DNA from: Brasenia schreberi
Taxonomy: Eukaryota; Streptophyta; Magnoliopsida; Nymphaeales; Cabombaceae
DNA: 64,000 bases
Reading direction: 5' to 3'
Assembly: GCA_036023115.1 (NCBI GenBank)
Contig: JAYKKT010000048.1
Coordinates: forward strand, 9,152,501-9,216,500
The notes under the pieces were generated by a model. That model searched no databases, was not told where the DNA came from, and was given only the letters and a program-made list of their open reading frames with translations. Position numbers and translations under genes: made by a program. The number at the start of each line of letters is the position of its first letter. The stretch's first letter is position 1. This document shows, piece after piece, positions 1-10,718 of the stretch.

Positions 1-171
1 GGCAGGTTGAACCAGACCAAACCACCCCTAAAACCTGAACTGAAAATCAGGGAGACCCATGGTTTGATTTCGGGTCCACCTATCGAGGACCCGAAGAGAA
101 TTGAAGGTCCAAACCAGAGTTGTTTCATGCAATTTTGAAATGAAACTGTAACCAGCTTGAAACTGGACCTA

Positions 172-174
<3 letters not shown>

Positions 175-270
<96 letters not shown>
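175..270. repeat. (AT)n then (AG)n microsatellite
   Basis: An uninterrupted AT dinucleotide run is followed by GATA units and then an AG run. It lies just upstream of the copia integrase relic. Short Tyr-Ile reading frames in it are artefacts of the repeat. Confidence 0.95.
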
Positions 271-339
271 TCCTAAATGTATAATGTCATTGGTACATAG
301 CATAATCATTTTCACCATTTGATCTTTGTAATCAACGTT

Positions 340-775
340 GGAGAACCAATTGGGGCATACAATCAAAGTTTTGAGTTCAGATAGAGGTTGAGAGTACACC
401 TCTACAAAATTTTTAGAATTCTATAAAAACTTTGGTATTGCAAAACAAAATACAATCCCCAAGACACCTAAAGAGAATGGTAGCAGAGAGATATAATATG
501 ACCTTATTGAATATGATAAGGTCTATGTTAATAGATGCTTCTCTAACAAGGGTATTTTGGAGACAAGCGGTAAATATAACTATGTATATACTCAATATAG
601 TATCATGTAAAGTTGTATTCTCTGCACCATATAAGATGTGGTTTGGAAGAAAACCAAACTTGAGTCATCTAAGGAGGTGGAGATCTATCGCTCATGAACC
701 ATGGACTGATACAAGCTAGACAGTAGGTCCTTGAGATATATATTTATTAGATATCCTAAAGGATCTCAAATACCA
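340..775 (+). pseudogene. Ty1/copia retrotransposon integrase fragment
   Basis: The longest open stretch (432-719) reads like the copia integrase core C-terminal half: VAERYNMTLLNMIRSM, then FWRQAVNITMYILN, then PYKMWFGRKPNLSHLR. This follows the usual family order (VAER-N-TLLDM-RSM, FW-A-A--YILN-, PYELW-G-KP---HLR). Upstream, a frame reading SSDRG and EYTSTKFLEF matches the RSDRGGEY-S--F motif preceding the third catalytic residue. Downstream, KLDSRS...RYPKGSQ matches the post-integrase segment. Frames are broken by a stop in the SDRG-EY segment and a stop after residue 95. No gag, reverse transcriptase or LTR pair is seen nearby, so this is an isolated relic. Confidence 0.75.
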
Positions 776-1018
776 AATCAACTCAAAAGAATCTCTAAGA
801 TAATGTTTGCTTAGAATCTTAGACTCCTCAAGTGACTATTTTATTTCTATAATTTGTAATTCAATTGGCAAATGAAGTTGAGATCAAGACATATCAAATC
901 TTTCGCTCTACGTCTCGATAAATCCTTTCAACCTTGTGTATGCATTTTTAACCGTATATATTAAAAACAATTCATTATGATATTCAAATGTAATATATAT
1001 ATGTGCAAATGCAAAACA
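776..1018. other. AT-rich sequence, no gene seen
   Basis: AT-rich sequence after the copia relic. The part at 880-960 may be more retrotransposon sequence, but no coding motif supports this. Confidence 0.4.
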
Positions 1019-1020
1019 CA

Positions 1021-1112
<92 letters not shown>
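1019..1112. repeat. (CA)n(AT)n compound microsatellite
   Basis: About ten CA units run directly into about 36 AT units, then a short GT tract. Open frames on both strands here are repeat artefacts. Confidence 0.95.
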
Positions 1113-1115
<3 letters not shown>

Positions 1116-2030
1116 GTGTGTGCGTGCAGGTCGGAGCAAGTATCGAGTCGGGTATGGGTTGTGGCATCATATCCCCATACCCGAGCACGATCATGATTGG
1201 ATCGGGTAGGAGTTGCATGGGTCGGGTCAATATTGCCATCCCTATACCGTGTAGGAGCCAAGCTACTTCATCCTAATCCGATACCCACCCACCTATCAGC
1301 CTCGCAACAAAGCAAATCCATTTGGGATATCATTTTGTGACTAAGAGTGCCTTCGAAAATTCACATCTTCATCTAAAATCTACAGCATAATGGAGTACCT
1401 GTTTGCTCCAAATTGCAACGATAGAACAAGAAACCAGTGGCGAATCCAAGAACTTATGATCGAGAGACATCTTGTTTTAATGTAAAACTTGGGCTTGATG
1501 AACTATAACTTGATCTATGATGATGATGACATATTAGTTCTAGGTGACGAGGATGATGTTTCTTTGCTAGGATTCAACATGTACTTCAAGGGAATACACA
1601 AAAGGTTGTTAGTGCAATTGCAAAAAAGACTTGCAGTCTAATTCATGATTCATAATTTACTTATGTCTTAATAAATCTATTTTATTGATGAATTAGGGAT
1701 TTCTATGCCATTTCAAGGTGTCCCATTTTAGCGACAATAGATTATCTTGTTAGTATTATTGGATAAACTCGTAGGTTAGTCTCTCAATCGTCTCGAGGCA
1801 CAGCGTTTACGAAGAAGAAGATTGGATGAGCAGAGGATATAAGATGGCAAGTTAAGATAATATGGTGCAAAGAAGATCTTTCAAGCCATTCATCGGTCAC
1901 CAGACTATCAAATCGCTAACACTCAAATTGATCAATAACGTTGATGTTTCACACCCGCCAATGTCTCTTCTCATTTGATTTCATTTCATCATGCATTACA
2001 AACTCTTCTCTTTTTTAAAATGTGTTGGGT
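1113..2030. other. Intergenic, no gene recognised
   Basis: Mixed-composition DNA with no reading frame that resembles a protein family. The part at 1130-1290 is rich in GGGTCGGGT/ATACCC words, like other dispersed repeats in the window. Confidence 0.4.
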
Positions 2031-2175
2031 AGACATGGCCAGTTTGGAACTGGTCCGTCGGTTTGAATTCAAACCGAAACGTTTGAACCAGCTTGGAACC
2101 AAAGAATACTCTTCCGTTCGATTACGGTTCGTGGTCTCCGGAACCGATGGTTCTAAACCACCCCTTACAATGTTA
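2031..2175 (+). repeat. GAACC-rich dispersed repeat, copy
   Basis: Begins with TAGACATGGCC and carries alternating GGAACTGG/AAACCG words. The same start and vocabulary recur at 11506, 51289 and 52498, and in reverse ending near 53475 and 54262. Confidence 0.6.
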
Positions 2176-2658
2176 ATTTTTTCTTTTTTAAAACTCTTTT
2201 ATGACAAACAGGTTGGTAGCTCAACCCCGTTGCAATTGATGAGGAGTTCGACTCCTGGAGGAAACATATCTATGTTGAGGTGTCCCATTTTTAGCTCTTG
2301 TGAACAACATCATCTCCTGTTTCATTTCAATCAAATGAAATATCTGTCTTTGACAGAAGAAAGGATGATGATGATCAAAGCTCCCTTAATTCATATTCTT
2401 TATTGGTGATGTTTGTTTCTAATGCCGCTGCTGATTCTCGCATATGATCAATAAATATTCCCATTCAGGTCGACTCTTCTACATTTGAAAGCAGAAATCC
2501 GTCTTGGGGCCATTGTTGCTGATTTCAGAAGGGAGCAACGACAACCATCAAGAAATTCAGCAGTTTCCTTTGCCTTCTCCTCTTGTAAACTTTGGATCTG
2601 CTTCAGAGTTTGATGTGATACCATGTATGGCTTGGGAATTTACAAAGTGTTTCACACC

Positions 2659-2775
2659 GCACTCAGAGTGTTAGCTCAACGGCAGGGCGCTCTAGTGCTG
2701 TTGCTGCTGATGGGGAGTTCAACTCTCAAAGGGTCATGTGTGTTAGGTTTCAGCCTCCTCCTGTAACAAAAAAAA
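2659..2775 (+). repeat. tRNA-headed SINE copy
   Basis: Shows an A-box-like TTAGCTCAACGGCAG, a B-box-like GGAGTTCAACTC, then GTGTTAGGTTTCAGCCTCCTCCTGT and an A-rich end. It aligns throughout with the copy at 52129-52250. One B-box base differs (TTCAA for TTCGA). Confidence 0.7.
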
Positions 2776-3056
2776 AGTGTTTCACAATGTCTGATTATGA
2801 TGGTTTCATGGGTCGGGTTTGAGTCGAATCCGAATCCGTTTGGGTCAAAGTTTGTTAACAGGAGGCCGAGCCTGGCAATCATGGTCACAAATCAGGTTGA
2901 CTGGTCGGTTTGGCTCCAGTTCGGGTCACCAAAATAGATCAACCCTCACTGACCTGCTTTTCTTTTAGGTCAATTCCGTGAAACCCAGACCCGGCTTGGT
3001 TTTCTAGCTAATACACTCATCTTTTGTAAGGCTAATATGGTTTTCTAGCGCATATG

Positions 3057-3063
3057 TATATGT

Positions 3064-3138
<75 letters not shown>

Positions 3139-3222
3139 CTGTTGGCAAAATGATCTTTCTTGGAATATATATATATATATACATCTTTCTTGGCAAAATG
3201 TATATATATATATATATATACC
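3057..3222. repeat. (AT)n microsatellite cluster
   Basis: Three AT tracts at about 3057-3135, 3165-3181 and 3200-3220, separated by near-identical words (ATGATCTTTCTTGG, ACATCTTTCTTGG). The array seems to have grown by duplication including its flanks. Confidence 0.9.
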
Positions 3223-4007
3223 CTCACTGACCTGCTTTTCTTTTAGGTCATTTCTGATTCGAACGAAGTGATCTTTCAGAGAGGATGATTGGAATAAATT
3301 ATTGCTTCTTTTGGGCCGTGAAACTGTAAATTCTAACGGTTGATTTTGTTTCTTCTCTTGGCAAAACTAGAGTGCGATCCTTTCTTGGAAAGTGTCTGCT
3401 ATGCTATCAAGTGTCGCACTCTTTATTTACTCTAGTTGAAATTCGGATGTAGAGTATATATAGTAGCCTGGAACAGTGCTGTTATAGGTTCATGAATCAA
3501 ATATTTGTTTTCGAAATTGTCAGAATGTTGACCAAATTGAGTTGAATTGAATATGGTGGAATTGGCAAAATTTGCTTCTACAGAATATAGAAGTATTGAA
3601 TATTAGTAAAAGCAGGAACAAACAGCCCCTGAATATATAGATTCTGATTCTGACAAGATCAAACTTGTTAGTGGATACTGTTTCTTCTTCCTGTTACCAA
3701 GTTTGTGCAGGAATCCTAAGTGAGAGGGAAATGAGTAATCTATCAGTTGCTTATCACTATTATTCGTTTAATTTGCTTTTCCTAAATGTATAAATAGACA
3801 GCCCAAGGTCCTTCTCGAAGTGGCAATATAGTGTTTGTCGAAGTACTCTGATGATTTTTCTACTTCATGCATTTGCCTGCTAAGTTTCTGTTTTCTTAAT
3901 GCAGTCTACATCCCACATATGAGCTTTCTGACTTTTATGTTGATGCATCATGCACGGGTTTTTCTTGTTTATTTTCTTCTTATCTTGTTTTATGATTCTG
4001 AATTTCT

Positions 4008-4337
4008 GGGTGTTGGGCAGTTAATCATCAACATGTATGAAACATGTTTGTAGCATAAAGGAAAATGATGATGTTGAGATGGATGTGAGGTTGTTGGAAA
4101 CAAATTGAGAGTGACACCAATAGAGGATAAAATGAGAGAAAATCATTTAAGATGTTTGGATATGGAGAAAGACCATAGAAAGAATCTCTAGTAAGAAGGT
4201 ATGAGAAATTAGATTATGAAAATGTTAAAAAAAAAGAAAGACTACAAACTATAAAGAATGATGTAGCTTATGGTGAGTTAATTGCTAGCTAACCCGATCT
4301 AGTATGGGAAAAGATAGTTGTTGACGTTGTTTTTGTC
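4008..4337 (+). mobile_element. RTE-type LINE, 5'-truncated 3' end fragment
   Basis: From GTGTTGGGCAGTTAATCATC through AGAGGATAAAATGAGAGAA to CTAGTATGGGAAAAGATAG it follows the 3' end of the full-length LINE at 29757-33001 (its 32590-33000 part), with internal deletions. It is inserted in the sequence matching the BEH intron. Confidence 0.8.
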
Positions 4338-4339
4338 TA

Positions 4340-7300
4340 AGTCATACAGACACCTCTAGGAGGTGGAGTGTCGGCCCCAACTCTGGTGTGACATTGACAC
4401 TGTGTTGGTGCCGCACTGACACGATGTTGTGATTTGCTAACACGATCAACATGTCGTAGGTGATTCGGGTTGCGGTCAACGTGTCGTAGTCTATATTTGA
4501 CCACATTTTTAGGTCGTCTGGTATAAAAGGAGCCTACATTTGTTCCTCTGCGACTCTGTGTTTGTTCCTTTGTGGCATTGTGCATTGTCCCTTCCCAAGG
4601 TGAGTTTCTTTCTTTTTCTCTTGAAGCATTTTCTTCTTTGGGTGATGATTTATAGACTGGACATCCTTTTTCGTTTGAGTCACGATGGAGATCTGTTGAA
4701 GTTGTTTGGGTTCTAATTTTCGCCCTCTATTTTGGTTTAGTTGGACAGCGTCTTGGTTGAAAATATGATGAGATTACAATGAATGATTATTACGTGGAAA
4801 TCTAATATAAGCTTATTAATATGGCTTCTTAGTGCAATTTTAATTGATCAATTAAATTTCTTAGTGTTGTTATGTTAATATTGTTTGTGTTTCTAACTAT
4901 TAGTGTTTTTGCTTTTCAATCAGACTTTAAAATTGTAAATTCATCCTAAGAAAGGTCAACAATAAGAAAGTTAAAAGATTATCAATTGGGATTGTGAGTT
5001 CTGATGGATGTGTTCCTTTAAGTTTAGGATCAACAACAAAACCTTCAATTTCAACACCTCATGATGATACACCATTATGGATGTACGTGTAAAGGAGAGA
5101 ATCATATGAAGGTGGTAGAGGTAATACATATTTTATGTGTAAATTTTGTAACATGAGCTTTACAGGATCATATAATAGAGTGAATGCATATATTTTGAAA
5201 TTATCAAAATTTGGTATAAGAGCATATTCGAATGTGGATGAGGATTTATGAAGACAATTAATGAAAAAGCAACATGAGTATGAAAAGAAGAAAGGAAGGA
5301 GTGAAAAAAGAATGCATATTCTATTATTTGGTGGTTACAAAGATGGAGAAAAGAAAAGAAAGTTAATGCAAAGTGAGTTTAAAGGTTTTAAAAGAGATAT
5401 TTAAAAATGATTTAATGTAGTTGGAAGGGAGAAAATGAATAAAAAGGTTGGAAGATTTTTCTTTTCAAGTTCACTTCTTTTTAATGTATCAAGAAATCCA
5501 TATTGGAAAGATCTTATTACTTCATTAGCTAATTGTAATTTACTTGGTTATGTTCCTCCAAGTTCTAAAAAAATGTGAACAATGATTATTAAAGAAGAAA
5601 AATACAATATTCAAAGACTTTTATAACATAAGAAGTTTTCATGGAAAACTAATGGTGTTTATATTATTTTTCATAGATGCAGTGATATTCAAAGGCGTTT
5701 ACTCATTAATTTCATTGCTTATTTAATTAGTGAGTCAATATTTTTGAAGTCTATTGATGCATCTGGAGTAATTAAAACTGCAGTATATTTGAAAGATTTA
5801 TTTGTAGAAGTTAAGAGTGTTAGACCAGATAATGTTGTACAAATAATCACTGATAATGTAGCTAATTTTAAAAGTGTAGGGTTAAGTTTGGAAGGTGATT
5901 ATACACATATTTTTTGAACACCTTTTGTAACTCACAGTTTAAATTTGACTCTTTCTCGTATATGTAAGCAATTAGAAGATAAAGATAATCTTTGTGGATA
6001 TGAATTGTCTTTATGGATTGAAGATATGGCAACAGATAATGAATCATCATTTAATTTCAGCCATATTCAATAGACATTCTCATTTAAAGTTGTTGAAGGT
6101 TGCAAAAACATGTTTTGCTTCTTTGATTGTGATGGTAAAAAGATTCAACACAATTAAGACATCATTGGTTAAGATGGTTACTGATTCTAGTTGAGATTTA
6201 TACCGTGGTAACAAAGTTGAAGATCAAGTAAGGACCCAAGAAGCGAACACTATTATTCTTAATGATTTATGATGGGACAAGGTATCATATTTTCTTGAAT
6301 TCACAGAGCCTATTTGAGAGATGTTGAGAGAAGTTGATAAAAATAAACCAATGCTTCATAAAGTTTATGAAACGTAGGGTACCATGATTGAAAAAGTTTG
6401 AGTCAATAATTTTGAAGCATGGGGAAAAGAACTTCATGAGACATCATCATTTTATGATCATATTTATTCTATATTAGTTTCAAGATGAGACAAAAGCAAC
6501 ACTCCCTTGCATTGTTTAGCATATTTTTTAAATCTAAGATATTATGAGAAGAAATGGTTGCATAAGAGGACTGAGCATACTCCTCCTAATCAATATCTTA
6601 GCAAAGAATAGGCAAATGTGTTTGGAAATGATTTATTGTGACTCATACCTTTTTAGGCAAGTAAATTCTGAATATTAAAAGTTTTTCTTCTACCAAACTT
6701 GATTCACTAGCACAAGAAGCAAGAGATTATCAAGATCCACTAGATTAATGAGTATGTTATGGATTTGAGATACCTATTCTTCAAAAGTTTGCATCAAAAT
6801 TATTATTTCAACTTGCTACTTCATCATGTTGTGAAAGGAATTGGAGTATATATTCTCAAATTCACAATATCAAAAGGAATAATCTCTCAGGTAGTCGTGC
6901 TGAAGACTTGGTTTACGTCCATTCAAATCTAAGATTGGTTTCACTATTTAATGCTGAGTATAGGTAACTAATTATTAATATTTCAAAATTGTTTTCTTTT
7001 CTATTAATCATGATGATTATATTTGATCTTTTCTTGTTATTTATTTGAATATATTGCAGTGAAGGAGCATAAAAATATTGTGATGCAAATTCGAAAGAAT
7101 ATCACTTAGATGACAGCTAAGATTTGCATACCCTTAATATGGAACTCACTGATCCAATAGTCTATTCCATTGATAATATTGTTGATAGTGAAGATCTATA
7201 ATTTATCAGGTAAATGCTCATTTCATTTATCAAACATTAAGATTTTGATTTTCTTTTGATTGGTTTGTGTATTATGATGAAATTAGTAGTTGTTTACTTA

Positions 7301-7470
7301 TTTTGCTTTAATATAAAGGTTTGTACTTACTATTGTCGTCATATACGTATGTTAATTGATGTCTTACTTGTTCTAGCTTATATATAATATATAAAATATT
7401 ATATACCTTAGTCGTGTCGCCGCACCCAAAATTTTTGAAATTTGCGGTATCCCGCACCTGTGTGACATAG
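4340..7470 (+). mobile_element. Degenerate hAT-type DNA transposon
   Basis: The body holds a dead hAT transposase (separate entry). The edges carry related GC-rich words: GTGTCGGCCCCAACTC near 4367 and GTGTCGCCGCACCC near 7413. These fit subterminal repeats of a hAT element, but exact terminal inverted repeats and an 8-bp target duplication could not be fixed. It sits inside the decayed BEH duplicate, so it inserted after or together with loss of that copy's function. Boundaries are approximate. Confidence 0.6.
5040..6968 (+). pseudogene. hAT transposase pseudogene (BED, DUF659, C-terminal dimerisation)
   Basis: Fragments appear in family order. A BED-type zinc finger segment at about 5095-5230 reads EGGRGNTYFMCKFCNMSFTG. 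A DUF659-like segment at about 5715-5960 includes KSIDASGVIKTAVYLKDLF and TDNVANFKSVG, then PFVTHSLNLTLSRICK. The hAT C-terminal dimerisation motif at about 6810-6950 reads SSCCERNWSIYSQIH and AEDLVYVHSNLRL. Many stop codons (for example near 5248, 5400, 5577, 5917 and after) and frame changes break the reading. A functional member would be a nuclear DNA-binding cut-and-paste transposase; this copy cannot make one. Confidence 0.8.
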
Positions 7471-7889
7471 GTTTATGTTGTTATAAACATATCAATGTAG
7501 TTTTTTTATATCCCATATATGGACTTGTATGAAAGTACAGGTACAGAATGACAAATACAATGGCATTTTGTCCTCCGGTGCATTGCGGACGTTGGATTTC
7601 CAATTTTGCTATTCTATGTGGTTGAGATGACGTTGGAAATGTCCATGTTTCCTTCGTGACAGGGAACCATTGTATATCGGGGAAATGTTCAAACTAGGGA
7701 TGAAAATCTAGTTTTATTTTTCTCTCCTTTTGCTCTTTTAATTAACATAACTTATACTTTTATATGGCACATTTGTCTCATATGATGATTCATAATCTTG
7801 ACAAGTGACAAGTAGGAAGCATAAAAAAAAGTGGTAAATCTTCTCTTTGGGTTTTGGTATCCTTGTGTTGTATCTAAGGTTATTAGAAA

Positions 7890-7975
7890 CAAATTGGGAG
7901 TAGCACTCCCACATGGTGCATATGTGTGTATTGTGTGTATGTTAGGCTTCACCCTCCTCTTGTAACAAAAAGGAA
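7890..7975 (+). repeat. SINE 3' half
   Basis: The segment GTATGTTAGGCTTCACCCTCCT followed by TGTAACAAAAAGG matches the 3' half of the SINE copies at 2659 and 52129. The tRNA-like head is largely lost. It lies in the decayed BEH intron copy. Confidence 0.5.
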
Positions 7976-8303
7976 AAGCCATTTCATATATGGAGCTGAC
8001 AATCAAACTTCGTACCGATTGATTAGGAAAAGTTTGCTCATTGACCTGCAATTTTGTGAAATCTTTTTGTTTTCTTTCCATGAAATCTTTTCATCAGAGA
8101 ACGTGCTTTCATATCACAAAAACACACACACAACTCACACACTTACACACACCTTGTTGTTAGCATGTCAATAGTTTCACTGTTTGGGGCCAATGAATTT
8201 TCCAGCACTTCTTTGTGTAGTTGAACATTGCGATCTGTAGATGTTTCACACAGCTTATCTTGTAGGCATGTGTTGTGACAATGCTTTTGCCTTGTTCTGT
8301 CAG

Positions 8304-9137
8304 GGGTGCAAGCCTGCGGAGCGCATGGATATGGTTGGTGGGTCTGCTGCTGCAAACCCATGTTCATCTTATAACCCTAGCCTAGCAGCCTCATACAATC
8401 CAATCCTTGTTCGCTCTGCATTTCCTAATCCTCCCTCCTATGTAGATGCAAACTCTTTCATTCCATGGCTTAAGAACCTCTCATCTACTTCTTCGAGTCA
8501 CAAGCTTCCTTGCCTGTATATTCCCACGGGTTCAATCAGTACCCCCGGGACTCCACCCCTTAGTTCGCCAACCTCCTGCAGAACCCGCATTAAGCTTGAC
8601 TGGGAGGTTGCCAATTGTGATCGTGCTACTTCCACCACTGCTCCACACCACCATTATGCCTTCCTTCCCAACTCCACCCGACCTAGCCCAGGCCACCATG
8701 ATTCCCAGCAGAAACAAGTTTGATTTTAGTAAGAGTGAATGGCTTGCAGGATTTCGGCTTCCATCTTGTGGTGGCCCGACATCACCCACATTCAGCCTGG
8801 TGAGCCATGCATCTAATCCATTTGGATTGAAGGATGAAGGTGGTGGTTCCTGGATGTGGACGCCAGCCCAAAGCAGGACTTTCTCACCATCAGGTAACCC
8901 GCTTGGTTCAATGGATGAGGGTAGTGGCTCGAGGATGTGGACACCAACCCAGAGTGGGACTTGCTCCCCGGCAGGCAAGGATGCAGATGATGTTTGCATG
9001 ATGGATGCCTCCGAGGAGTTTGCCTTCGGTAACATTGTTGTTGTGAAGGCGTGACAGGGCGAATGGATTCATGAAGAATGTGTCTGATGAGCCTGAGCTC
9101 ACTCTTGGCAGCTCTCGACGAGGTCTGTTCAAAACTG
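8304..9137 (+). pseudogene. BES1/BZR1-homolog exon 2 pseudogene
   Basis: Starts directly after a TCAG acceptor with [15 protein letters not shown] and follows exon 2 of the intact gene at 16676: [39 protein letters not shown] +1 insertion near 8717 (codons around QQK) shifts the frame. Reading continues in the next frame with FDFSKSEWLAGFRLPSCGG to FAFGNIVVVKA, where TGG (Trp) has become TGA at 9052. The family's C-terminal LELTL EAR motif reads PELTL here, and the normal stop is lost (TGG at 9135). It has two copies of the SRMWTP repeat against three in the intact gene. There is no exon 1, so no DNA-binding domain. Confidence 0.9.
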
Positions 9138-9419
9138 GCCGTTCAATTTTCCCTTTCTTTCTTCTTTCTTATTGGCTTTGATGTGGAGTCGAGTGTTTTG
9201 GGAATGGGTGGTGTTTGTATGATGAGCAAATGCAGTGGGGATTTTTTGGAGATGCCCTCTACTAGAATCTACCATATTTGGTCAAAAACAACAGTCTTGA
9301 ATATTTTTGTTAGATTAATTAAAACTTGTTCCACATAAGCATAGTTTAACTCTATTAAGTATGTGATGTTATTGTATCTGCACTTGGATGCTGCCCCTTA
9401 CGGGGTGTTTGCTTGTGGG

Positions 9420-9628
9420 ATGCAGCACCTCGAAAAGGGGACTTGCACTTTCAACTGCATTCTGTCTTCCGGTGTATAACAGCGGCTGTGAATGGTGCAT
9501 ACCATGTGCATTGTGTATGGGGTGCACCACCCCGAAAAGGGGCCTTGCACTTTCGACCGCATTCGGTCTTCGGGAGTATAACAGTGGCTGCTAATGGTGC
9601 GTACCATGCGCATGATGCAGAAAAGAAG
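9420..9628 (+). repeat. 102-bp tandem repeat, two copies
   Basis: Two direct copies offset by 102 bp, each starting CACC(T/C)CGAAAAGGGG, then CTTGCACTTTC, GCATTC(T/G)GTCTTC and ending TGGTGC(A/G)TACCATG. Several frames on both strands stay open only because of the repeat. Confidence 0.85.
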
Positions 9629-9639
9629 GTAGCACTTGA

Positions 9640-9900
9640 TAGCCAACAGCAGGCATAGAGCTTTGCCTGATACTTTACCATGATATCATAGCACCATCAA
9701 ACAAGTAAACCATGGGAAATAATGGTAAAGGCAACTAAAAACAAGGAGATGATACTGAGAGATAGTCGAGCTTGAGTTAGATCGAGCTCCACAGGCTCGA
9801 ACTTAATTAAATTCCATGGAGCTCGATGACCTGGTGAATGAACTCTAACGTGAGCTCAAATGTAGATGACCAATTAAAAACTTCACCAATTCAGGAATAT
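9640..9900. other. Intergenic with GAGCTC/CTCGAG-rich repeat
   Basis: The part at 9760-9850 has repeated CGAGCTT/CGAGCTCC/GGAGCTCG words, one member of a dispersed family also at 48225-48495, 52415-52500, 53620-53820 and 55880-56105. No coding sequence is seen. Confidence 0.5.
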
Positions 9901-10410
9901 GTGTGATGTATGTTTGACCAATATGATTTTTCTTCATTTAAATTTTCTGTGCATGCATGGACCAGGGTCCATTGTGTCAAGTTGGACATGGGTTCTAGAA
10001 GCTCCTAAGGCTTTCTTTGGAGTCGGGTTGCATGGAACCGAGTTAGAGCTTATAAATATCCATGCATGGCTATTGTAATAACCAGTTTGCTATTGAGTGA
10101 AAGAGTTCAGCCGCCAGGCTTCCCTTGAGCTATCGTCATCTTCCTTGAGCCCAACGCTCTCAACTGGGTGTGAGTGTGAGAAGAGAGACCTTTAGTGTTG
10201 TGAGGATGGGTGTCGCCGAACAAGGGTCCAGCCTTGACGCTACACACGAAGTGGGAGAGGCAGTGAACACTGTTGGCTGGTATTCATGTCAAGTTTAGCT
10301 CGAGAGCAATCGGTTGGAGATTGGTTGTTGCCTGCCTCACTCATGCTTTCAGGGAGTCCCATATGTGGTTGTCGATGGAAGGTGAGTAACATTAGTATCA
10401 GAGCTGTGCT
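9900..10410 (+). mobile_element. LTR relic with primer binding site
   Basis: A TATA-like TTATAAATATCC at about 10050, an LTR-like transcribed region, and the word TTAGTATCAGAGCT at about 10391 resemble the R-U5 part of an LTR followed by the initiator-Met tRNA primer binding site (family form TGGTATCAGAGC). No gag or pol follows. The left edge is uncertain. The superfamily cannot be told. Confidence 0.5.
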
Positions 10411-10687
10411 GGACTGCCGGAGACTGCCATCAGTGGAGAAGACACATTGGTGGAGTGATCGAAGCTCTTGGAAAAGAGTTTAGAAGTCGATCGATGCATT
10501 TTTACAGCAAATCAGGTGGATTCAGGACGTTGGTGAGTTCTTCGGTTTCTGTCGTGAATTCCTTCACCTGTAGGGGGTGTTAGAGGGTTGTTTGAGTGGT
10601 GGATTATGGACCCAAAGTAGTCGTTGGGGTCGAATCCAAGTGGTTAAAGGCTGAACCGAGTGGACACTTTCGTTGTCATCGGTTTAA

Positions 10688-10718
<31 letters not shown>

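Larger units (their letters stand above)
3240..9405 (+). other. Decayed copy of the BEH gene region (duplicate of 14030-17865)
   Basis: Several blocks match the intron, exon 2 and 3' flank of the intact gene in the same order. 3345-3480 matches 14075-14190 (TTTTGTTTCTTCTCTTGGCAA against TTTTGTTTCTTGTTTTGCCAA). 3480-3650 matches 14330-14510. 7600-8300 matches 15800-16675, including a shared word around 7763-7790. Exon 2 follows, then about 260 bp of 3' flank to 9405. The copy is interrupted by a LINE fragment and a hAT relic (about 4.0-7.5 kb). No sequence resembling exon 1 was found upstream. Confidence 0.8.

Noticed and set aside
908..1276. Overlapping reading frames of about 100 aa with Tyr-Ile runs, here and at 3045, 14633, 35466, 45640 and 46525
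   Set aside because: They are translations of (AT)n, (CA)n and (AG)n microsatellites and stay open on both strands.
3835..4053. 72-aa + strand frame in the BEH duplicate
   Set aside because: It lies in intron-derived sequence and runs into a LINE fragment; no family resemblance.
8532..9035. 167-aa minus-strand frame over the BEH pseudogene, and similar frames at 16877-17635
   Set aside because: Antisense shadows of exon 2; the sense frames carry the family motifs.
9388..9681. Several 68-82 aa frames on both strands
   Set aside because: Produced by the 102-bp tandem repeat, which lacks stops in many frames; no protein-like motifs.
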